Positions 1 through 5,011 of a DNA stretch of 5,011 nt are shown piece by piece; positions within the stretch are counted from its first letter, which is position 1; each line of letters begins with the position of its first letter. The translations under genes were made by a program, and so were the position numbers. The DNA comes from Muribaculaceae bacterium. GTDB taxonomy: Bacteria; Bacteroidota; Bacteroidia; Bacteroidales; Muribaculaceae. Below the pieces are notes generated by a model. That model ran no database searches. It was not told the origin of the DNA and was given only the letters and a program-made list of their open reading frames with translations. The DNA is taken from the NCBI GenBank assembly GCA_902836725.1, contig CADFRV010000184.1, positions 1 to 5,011 on the forward strand, given 5' to 3'.

Positions 1-150
1 GAATATAATGTGTATGCCTCGATGCACGGCGTAATAAACAGCCTGCTTGTTGTGGCGTCAATTGTCAAAGTGGTTTATTCCACAGTGGTTATTGTGGCAC
101 GCAAGTACGATCTGTGCCGGAATCTGTTTTGTTTTTCATCATATGACTGA
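1..150 (+). CDS. C-terminal fragment of a membrane protein (5' end outside window)
   Basis: Frame 1 is open from the first base to a TGA at 148-150 and encodes 49 residues. They begin EYNVYASMHGVINSLL and include one hydrophobic stretch (about residues 11-33, rich in Val, Ile, Leu and Ser), then a basic ARK and a short cytoplasm-like tail ending FSSYD. This looks like the last transmembrane helix of a longer protein with a positive-inside end. The stop lies 13 nt before the preferred start of the FecR-like gene, and overlaps by 8 nt an alternative in-frame ATG of that gene at 143. The two are therefore very likely co-transcribed. The family cannot be named from 49 residues. A CHASE2-domain sensor, whose C-terminus carries membrane helices and which I recall near FecR-like and CHAT genes, is one possibility but is inference only. 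The rival frame-2 reading over the same bases is unusually Trp-rich and is judged a shadow. Confidence 0.6.
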   Translation, partial: EYNVYASMHGVINSLLVVASIVKVVYSTVVIVARKYDLCRNLFCFSSYD

Positions 151-163
151 TAACGTGACTATT

Positions 164-658
164 ATGAGATCGTTTATTATATCGGCAATTCTTCTGATGC
201 TGCCGTTTGCCATTTCTGCCGAAAAGGATTACACAGTTTTCCTCATTAAAGGGAAAGTAGAGCTGAAAAACGATAAAAAGGCGGTCAGGTTAAAGGAGAA
301 GCAGCAGCTTTCGGAAGATGACATAATTTCTGTCAGGGAAGGCGCATGTCTTGTCTTAAGGAGCACATCGGAAAAAAGACATACCGTTACTGTAAAGACA
401 CCCTTTGAAGGTTCCGTAAAGCAACTTGCTTCCGGAGACAGGAAGGGTGTGGATAGGAAATCCAGATCGAAGGAGTTTATGGATTATACCTACAGGCGGT
501 CTGCGTCTGATTATAAGAAAGATGGCTCATATATGAGCGGGATGGGAACCACTCTCCGTGATATTTTCACCGACAAGAACCCGCAGACAGAGGCTCCTGA
601 CAGCGTCAGACGCGATCTGTCGGATCTGCTGCAACTTAAAGGGCATCAATCAGAATAA
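164..658 (+). CDS. exported FecR-like domain protein
   Basis: A 164-residue protein starting MRSFIISAILLMLPF, with a typical Sec signal peptide: Arg2, a hydrophobic core to about residue 16, and an ISA cleavage site before Glu20. The mature N-terminus (about 23-85) has the look of the FecR beta-sandwich: YTVFLIKGKVEL, a polar turn, a V-x-L-K-E-K strand, then SEDDIISVREGACLVLRS, equivalent to the usual 'G-D-x-I-x-T-G-x-x-S-x-x-x-L' pattern. The remainder (about 90-164) is basic, polar and probably poorly ordered. There is no membrane anchor after the signal peptide and no lipobox, so it should be soluble in the periplasm. In classic systems FecR-type domains pass signals across the envelope to an ECF sigma factor. 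This one lacks the cytoplasmic anti-sigma part, so it is more likely a sensor or scaffold component. The start at 164 was chosen because it gives the signal peptide; an ATG at 143 would add seven polar residues, and one at 47 would run through the upstream gene. The 3' end overlaps the convergent CHAT gene by 23 bp. Confidence 0.78.
   Translation: MRSFIISAILLMLPFAISAEKDYTVFLIKGKVELKNDKKAVRLKEKQQLSEDDIISVREGACLVLRSTSEKRHTVTVKTPFEGSVKQLASGDRKGVDRKSRSKEFMDYTYRRSASDYKKDGSYMSGMGTTLRDIFTDKNPQTEAPDSVRRDLSDLLQLKGHQSE
636..658. other. 23-bp tail-to-tail gene overlap
   Basis: The TAA of the minus-strand CHAT gene (636-638) lies inside the last codons of the plus-strand FecR-like gene, whose own TAA is at 656-658. 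The final seven residues of each protein are thus encoded on opposite strands of the same bases. No intergenic space remains for a conventional terminator: no stem followed by a T-run is visible within about 60 bp either side. Each transcript must therefore read into the other gene, or end by Rho-type or antisense-coupled means. Confidence 0.9.
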
Positions 659-3600
659 ACGGCGCCCAGTAGAATGGATGGCTGTATTTCCCGTTGTCAT
701 ATTCTTTTACAAATTTTTGGGCGTTGGCCAATGAGACGCTTTTGGACTGGCCACGGGAAAGTTCTTGGTAAAACTCCGACATAAGCAGTTTGGTCGCCTC
801 GTCGTCTACTTTCCATAGGGTGGCGAGGATTGTATTGGCACCGGCCTTTTTGAGACCGCGCTGCAAACCGGCCACTCCTTCCGACGATATGTCGCCAAGG
901 CCGGACTGGCAGGCCGAGAGCACCGCAAGATCAACGTTTGACATATTCAGCATACTGATCTCTTTTGCTGTCAGAATGCCGTCTTCACCGTCCTGGGAAT
1001 CTGTGCTGTCACCTGAGAAAATTCCGTTTATACCTGCGAAAAGCAATGCGGAGCGATACAGCTCCTTGTCCTCAAGGTCATTATAGTCTTTGCTGAAATT
1101 CCTGAAAATATCTGTATCGCTGAAATCCGCGAATTCATCCTCGCTCAGATAGAAACCATGTGTGGCTACATGGATTATTTTTGAAGCGGAGGATACGCTG
1201 TGTTTGAAAGCGGACTCCGAACCGTCGGCGCCTGTGCAGGATATTATTTTGTCTATCGTATTCATGTGGCCGAGCGACGCTTCAATCTCCAGTACTTCAT
1301 CCATACTGTGGGGGAGGGGTGCGATCCCCGCACGTCTGTTGAGTACGTAGTTCCTAAGAAAGTCGCGGTTTCTCGTCTCGTTATCCTGCTTTTCTCCCGC
1401 TTGTGACTGACAGTTGTTGTAATCCAGTCCTCCGAATATTACAGCTTCACCATTTCCGTGACCTGTACTGTCGTTTCTGAATGCGATTTCACGTGTGGAG
1501 GACAGACGGTGGAATTTCAGCTGTGTTTTCCCGTCGGAAGGTGTGCTGTACTCGATCGGAAGCGTATAGAGCGTGCCGTCGGGTGAGAAATAGACACAGC
1601 TTTCCTCTTCCGACAATTCTTTTGCAACCGGTTCCCATATCATTTTATAGATTGTTCCGTCGGTGAGTGAGGATTCTCCATACGCTCCGTAAATATCTGT
1701 ATCGTTGATCTCCTCATGACGGCTTATCTTTACAATTTTCGGAACCGGATTCCCTTTGTGCAGTATCAATGCATAATACACCGGATCTTCTTCTGTCTCC
1801 ACGGCTATGAATTCCACAGCCACTTCCCCTTCAAGAAGATTGTCGCACACCTGACGGGCTGTCGCGGAATAGCTGCGCAGATATTTTGAATATATATTGC
1901 TCCCGCTTGCAAGTTCCTCCCTGCATGTGCTTATCAATGTGTTCAATGAATCTTTTTGCGAATTGAACGATTGCAGATATTGCGCTCTTCTGTCTGGCTC
2001 ATTTGACTTTTCCGGTCCTTTCTGGATGAGTGCCTCGAACTCGGCCGTAAGCCGGTCAAGATTTTTCAACTCCTGTTTTATGTCGCTGTTGTCGCTCTCT
2101 TCTATTGCACGTCTTACCGCTGTTTCTGTATTCAGCAGCATACCTTTGCCGTTGAGAACGGCATCATATGACATTCTCGCCAACGTAGGGTCGTCTGTTG
2201 AAAAGGCTAATTCCGGTAGGCTGTTCATGCACCAGTCTTTATAATAATCCCAAAGTTCTTTCCGCTTCGAGGATGAGAGCCTTACTGATGTCGTCATTAT
2301 ATATGGGATCAATATATTCCCTCCGTCAATAGCCATTCTGACACTGTTCGCTCTATCCCCTTTTTTATGCGAGATAAGGGAATGCAGTATCAGTCCGTCT
2401 GCCATTGCCGGTTTGCTGTCGCGATAGGTAAATGATGTGTCTTGTGAAAGCCATAGGAATTGACGGGCTTTCTCTTCGGCGTTGTCATATTCTCCATTGG
2501 AGAGAAGAGAAGTCGCTATGCTGCATTTCAGGTCAAGCAGCTTGCCGAGTTCGGCTGAGCCGCTGTTCATGGGACCGTTGTAGCCTGCGAGTGCGAGTAT
2601 GTCCAGTATCTCCTCCGCTTTCTCATGATCGCCGTTCTGTTCGTAGAGGTCGCTGAGGATTCTGTTGTTCCCGCAGTTTATGGTTTTCGCAGCCTCTATG
2701 ACCGACGAGTCTCTTTCCTGCTTCCGGAATGGGTGCCTTTTTTGGAATTTGACTGTCGGAAACTTCTTGGGCGTTTTCACATTGTCATAATAGGATCGCT
2801 CGAAAACATTTTTTAGTGGAATCTGTCTGCCATACTTTATTCCGGCAGTGGGTGGATATATATCGGTTCTATACCATTCCGCATTTCTATTAAGAGCATC
2901 GCCGAACTCCTCCAACGGTATGCTGAATTCCCCGCCGGTTCCGATAATGGTATGGCGGCTTATGATGAATTTCAGGGAGTCAGAGCATATCCCGAAAGGC
3001 ATTGACAGAAGTTCGGCGTTGGGTATCTCCTCAGATATGCTCCAGCCGCCGGAGTTGTTATGGAGATAACGGTTGATTGTTTTTGCGATTTCTGCCCGGT
3101 GACTGAAGTCAAAAATATCGGATAAGATAAGACGCTTTCCGGTAGCCTTGTCGAATGTGGCGATCGGATGTCTGTTATCACCGTTTCCTGATCCGCCGCC
3201 TAAATTGCTGTCGCATATGAATTCCACCGTGATGAGCGAATCCGTTTCCGCTATTATTCTTGTTCCTGCAGTAAAATGACCTCCAAAATTTATCCTGAAG
3301 CCGTCCTCATCCTCGTCTTCATGTTCCTCAACGTCAAACAGGTTGATCAGGCAGTCCCCATAATAATCGCATATTTCCTGCGGAGTAGTGTTTAGCTCTG
3401 GAATAAAGGTTGTATCTTCCTTGGCACTCGCGTCCTTCATGTTCCAGTCTTCCAGATACCAGCATGCTTCGCTTGCTATATCTTCCGAAAGCCAGTATAG
3501 GATATTCTGGCGCAGAAGATTGCTGATTCTAAATTCGGGCAATTCAAATCTGATTTCCGAAGCGGCCATAACCCCGGGGTAATATGGGTGGTATTCGACA

Positions 3601-4712
3601 TATCCCCAATTTTTAAGATCAAGTGTGATGTCTTTATTCCATTTCAGTTCATCAGGACGAACATATGCTGTTGCGATTCCGTCTGTTATGCAGATCCCTC
3701 TTGCCGAGAATGAATTGCTTACATCCACGATGGCTCCGGATATTGTGGTATGGTTACCTTTCAGGTTAATCAGTACGTTACTTTCTACGCTGAACATTGC
3801 GATTGAATCCCTGTCGTAGCCGAGAAATTCCGCGGTAGAGCCATAAAAAGGACCATATGATATGTTATGATGATAATCATGTATAAACATCCGTTTTTCG
3901 GAATAAGATGACTCGTCTGCATTGTTCAGATAGCTGAAAAACCGGTTGTTGTTTTTATATATCCCTTTATGCACCTCGCTACAGGAATCGATCATTACTT
4001 CGAGCGTATCCCTCAGTAGTAACACATACGATGTATTATTGTCATGGGCATATATTATGCTGTCGTTTATGAAATCATTGATTATATAGTCGGCAAAACG
4101 TGTGTGCCGGAACTGTGGATATGTTCCTCCGATTTTGTTGAGGTAAGAGAGGTCATTCATGGAGAACGGAGCATAGTAATCTCCATATGAGATATTTATG
4201 GTATCAGGAGTATCCTGCCACATATATTCCGGTTCCCCGAAGCCTGATAACTGTTCAATGGCGTTCCCGTTATATTTCAATAGGTCGGTGCCGTTGTAGT
4301 ACAACGAGATCGAGTCGTTCTTTCCTGCGAGATAGAAATCTCCGTATGATGAAATCTTGTCGAAATAGTATATGTTCCCGTTTTCAAAATCGGCCAGAGC
4401 AGACCGGTTGTCTGATGTAATGATGAATTTACCCTCGGTGCCTTCTATATGATCCACCGAGTTATAGTTGGCGTCCAAAGCTTTTACAATGAAAGAATCC
4501 TCTACTTCAATAACACCACGGGTATATGAGGAAGACTTTCGTATAACAAGGAATTTTCCGGAGATAGTGTCGCTTACAATAACACACTTGTTTGCGGTGA
4601 GCCATTCTGTTATGGGATAACGGAAATTCTCTTCCTGTCCGTCTGTGGCGTCCGCCGCATGATACAGGGAGATTATTATCATCAGAAATAAAAGACTGAG
4701 AAGTTTTTTCAT
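636..4712 (-). CDS. exported TPR-CHAT protease with beta-rich N-terminus and RsiV-like (DUF3298) module
   Basis: A 1358-residue protein. Start MKKLLSLLFLMIIISLYHA gives a Sec signal peptide (cleavage near ADA at about 25-27); the frame is open for 46 codons further up, but that stretch is polar, overlaps the HxlR gene and lies upstream of the promoter. Domains in order: about 28-380, beta-rich, aromatic and Asp/Asn-rich, with recurring short strands and turns such as GKFLVIRK, GKFIITSD and NGNIYYFD, perhaps a beta-propeller without a nameable family; about 380-610, an RsiV-like DUF4163/DUF3298 module with an acidic loop (EEHEDEDEDG, about 460-469), a Gly-rich LGGGSG turn, the diagnostic ATFDKATGKRLILSDIFD and a closing FSIPLEEFGDAL; about 680-800, TPR-like helix pairs (LYEQNGDHEKAEEIL; LLSNGEYDNAEEKA); about 843-935, YDAVLNGKGMLLN and a charged coiled-coil-like stretch typical of TPR-CHAT proteins; about 1030-1358, CHAT. 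The CHAT catalytic motifs are intact: HVATHGFY (His1185) and LSACQSGLG (Cys1268), followed by EGVAGLQRGLKKAGA, LWKVDDEAT and the C-terminal FYWAPFILIDAL. It is probably a periplasmic or surface clan-CD cysteine protease; its target is unknown. Confidence 0.88.
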   Translation of the reverse strand: MKKLLSLLFLMIIISLYHAADATDGQEENFRYPITEWLTANKCVIVSDTISGKFLVIRKSSSYTRGVIEVEDSFIVKALDANYNSVDHIEGTEGKFIITSDNRSALADFENGNIYYFDKISSYGDFYLAGKNDSISLYYNGTDLLKYNGNAIEQLSGFGEPEYMWQDTPDTINISYGDYYAPFSMNDLSYLNKIGGTYPQFRHTRFADYIINDFINDSIIYAHDNNTSYVLLLRDTLEVMIDSCSEVHKGIYKNNNRFFSYLNNADESSYSEKRMFIHDYHHNISYGPFYGSTAEFLGYDRDSIAMFSVESNVLINLKGNHTTISGAIVDVSNSFSARGICITDGIATAYVRPDELKWNKDITLDLKNWGYVEYHPYYPGVMAASEIRFELPEFRISNLLRQNILYWLSEDIASEACWYLEDWNMKDASAKEDTTFIPELNTTPQEICDYYGDCLINLFDVEEHEDEDEDGFRINFGGHFTAGTRIIAETDSLITVEFICDSNLGGGSGNGDNRHPIATFDKATGKRLILSDIFDFSHRAEIAKTINRYLHNNSGGWSISEEIPNAELLSMPFGICSDSLKFIISRHTIIGTGGEFSIPLEEFGDALNRNAEWYRTDIYPPTAGIKYGRQIPLKNVFERSYYDNVKTPKKFPTVKFQKRHPFRKQERDSSVIEAAKTINCGNNRILSDLYEQNGDHEKAEEILDILALAGYNGPMNSGSAELGKLLDLKCSIATSLLSNGEYDNAEEKARQFLWLSQDTSFTYRDSKPAMADGLILHSLISHKKGDRANSVRMAIDGGNILIPYIMTTSVRLSSSKRKELWDYYKDWCMNSLPELAFSTDDPTLARMSYDAVLNGKGMLLNTETAVRRAIEESDNSDIKQELKNLDRLTAEFEALIQKGPEKSNEPDRRAQYLQSFNSQKDSLNTLISTCREELASGSNIYSKYLRSYSATARQVCDNLLEGEVAVEFIAVETEEDPVYYALILHKGNPVPKIVKISRHEEINDTDIYGAYGESSLTDGTIYKMIWEPVAKELSEEESCVYFSPDGTLYTLPIEYSTPSDGKTQLKFHRLSSTREIAFRNDSTGHGNGEAVIFGGLDYNNCQSQAGEKQDNETRNRDFLRNYVLNRRAGIAPLPHSMDEVLEIEASLGHMNTIDKIISCTGADGSESAFKHSVSSASKIIHVATHGFYLSEDEFADFSDTDIFRNFSKDYNDLEDKELYRSALLFAGINGIFSGDSTDSQDGEDGILTAKEISMLNMSNVDLAVLSACQSGLGDISSEGVAGLQRGLKKAGANTILATLWKVDDEATKLLMSEFYQELSRGQSKSVSLANAQKFVKEYDNGKYSHPFYWAPFILIDAL

Positions 4713-4734
4713 AGTGGCTTGCCGCGGGTTATGC

Positions 4735-4759
4735 AAAGGCAAAAATAGTGAATGCCTTT
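4735..4759. promoter_or_regulatory. small dyad overlapping the -7 box, possible operator
   Basis: A perfect 7-bp inverted repeat, AAAGGCA (4735-4741) and TGCCTTT (4753-4759), is separated by 11 nt and encloses most of the CHAT promoter -7 element. A regulator bound here would block the polymerase, so an operator is plausible, and the adjacent HxlR-type regulator is an obvious candidate to test. It could alternatively be a weak hairpin at the 3' end of the HxlR transcript, but the stem is short and is followed by TTTGCATAA rather than a T-run. Chance occurrence cannot be excluded. Confidence 0.3.
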
Positions 4760-4771
4760 TGAATCTGCAAA
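4740..4771 (-). promoter_or_regulatory. Bacteroidetes-type promoter of the CHAT gene
   Basis: Read on the minus strand, the -33 box TTTG (4768-4771) is followed by 20 nt and then the -7 box TATTTTTG (4740-4747). This fits the known Bacteroidetes housekeeping consensus TTTG-N19-21-TAnnTTTG exactly. Transcription would begin near 4733-4736, giving a leader of only some 20-25 nt before the ATG at 4712. That leader (CATAACCCGCGGCAAGCCACT) has no Shine-Dalgarno sequence, as is usual in this phylum. Its position also supports the chosen CHAT start, since the longer reading frame would begin upstream of this promoter. Confidence 0.75.
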
Positions 4772-4782
4772 TTTCGCCATGT

Positions 4783-5011
4783 TCACTCCGGGGAAACCGG
4801 CTCCTTTGGTGGCTGTCGGAGATTTCCGTATTCATCAAACAAAGGTGCATGCCTCAGCCCCCATTCATCCATCATTCTTATTATAGGGATCAGTGAGGTT
4901 CCTCTTTCTGTCAGGGAATATTCAACCCGTATGGGCACCTCCGCGAAAATCTTTTTACTTACCAGTCCCATCTGTTCCATCTCGTTCAGCTGTTGCTGAA
5001 GCACACGCTTG
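4783..5011 (-). CDS. HxlR-family winged-helix transcription regulator (3' part; 5' end outside window)
   Basis: Seventy-five residues to a TGA at 4783-4785 are visible, starting KRVLQQQLNEMEQMGLVSKK at the window edge; HxlR proteins are usually 100-130 residues, so only the first 35 to 50 are missing. The visible part matches the family's most conserved region: the end of the recognition helix (RVLQQQLNEMEQMGL, family pattern K/R-V/M-L-x-x-x-L-x-x-L-E-x-x-G-L), the wing (IFAEVPIRVEYSLTERG, family 'EVPP-x-VEY-x-LT-x-x-G') and the C-terminal dimerisation helix (SLIPIIRMMDEWGLRH). HxlR proteins are DNA-binding dimers, often responding to reactive electrophiles, oxidants or aldehydes through an N-terminal cysteine, which lies outside the window, so the inducer cannot be guessed. 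The GTG at 5002-5004 is an internal Val, not the start. The gene lies 70 bp upstream of the CHAT gene on the same strand, but the promoter between them suggests that CHAT is transcribed separately. Confidence 0.9.
   Translation of the reverse strand, partial: KRVLQQQLNEMEQMGLVSKKIFAEVPIRVEYSLTERGTSLIPIIRMMDEWGLRHAPLFDEYGNLRQPPKEPVSPE

Noticed and set aside
47..163. Upstream extension of the FecR-like gene from an ATG at 47
   Set aside because: The extension is Trp/His/Cys-rich, lies before the signal peptide and overlaps a better frame-1 coding end; the start at 164 gives a proper export signal.
597..609. Hairpin CTGAC-AGC-GTCAG as a terminator of the FecR-like gene
   Set aside because: Only 5 bp of stem, no T-run after it, and it lies inside the coding sequence.
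790..2816. Plus-strand open frames opposite the CHAT gene
   Set aside because: Their translations are Ser/Arg/Cys-rich antisense shadows of TPR and CHAT codons with no domain, signal peptide or promoter support.
2972..3181. Second minus-strand open frame within the CHAT gene
   Set aside because: A frame shadow of the RsiV-like module; its Pro/Ser-rich translation shows no recognisable domain and the main frame there carries the DUF3298 motif.
636..4712. CHAT protein as a CRISPR-associated or gasdermin-activating protease
   Set aside because: No repeats, Cas genes or gasdermin-like gene are in the window, and the signal peptide places the protein outside the cytoplasm, unlike those systems.
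4713..4850. N-terminal extension of the CHAT gene from an ATG at 4850
   Set aside because: It runs through the HxlR coding end, begins upstream of the promoter, and would bury the signal peptide 46 residues in.

Overview
The window reads as accessory chromosomal DNA from a member of the order Bacteroidales (Bacteroides / Muribaculaceae-like). Three things suggest this: a near-perfect Bacteroidetes-type promoter (TTTG, 20 nt, TATTTTTG) ahead of the main gene, start codons without a Shine-Dalgarno sequence, and protein families typical of that phylum (TPR-CHAT proteins, RsiV-like DUF3298 modules, exported FecR-like proteins). This assignment comes from sequence style, not from a marker gene.

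Layout: positions 1-150 (+) hold the C-terminal end of a membrane protein that begins outside the window. It is followed almost without a gap by a small exported FecR-like protein (164-658, +). Converging on it from the other side, and overlapping its 3' end by 23 bp, is the dominant gene: a 1358-residue exported multidomain protein on the minus strand (636-4712). Its order is signal peptide, a beta-rich propeller-like region of about 350 residues, an RsiV-like DUF4163/DUF3298 module, TPR-like helices, a coiled-coil-like stretch, and a C-terminal CHAT (caspase-like) protease domain with an intact His1185/Cys1268 dyad. Upstream of it, in a 70-bp gap, lie its promoter and a small dyad that covers the -7 element. 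Beyond that is the 3' part of an HxlR-family transcription regulator (4783-5011, minus), cut by the window edge.

How the parts may work together (inference): the CHAT protein and the FecR-like protein are both predicted to leave the cytoplasm, so they could act together in the periplasm or at the cell surface. The beta-rich and RsiV-like regions would sense or bind a ligand, the TPRs would bind a partner, and the CHAT domain would cleave one. The tail-to-tail overlap ties the two transcripts together physically. The FecR-like gene forms an operon with the truncated membrane protein upstream, which could be a CHASE2-type sensor, but too little is visible to establish that. The HxlR gene may be an unrelated neighbour or may regulate the CHAT gene. 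Apart from the CHAT gene architecture and its convergent partner, I see no RNA genes, insertion sequences, CRISPR repeats or phage genes.
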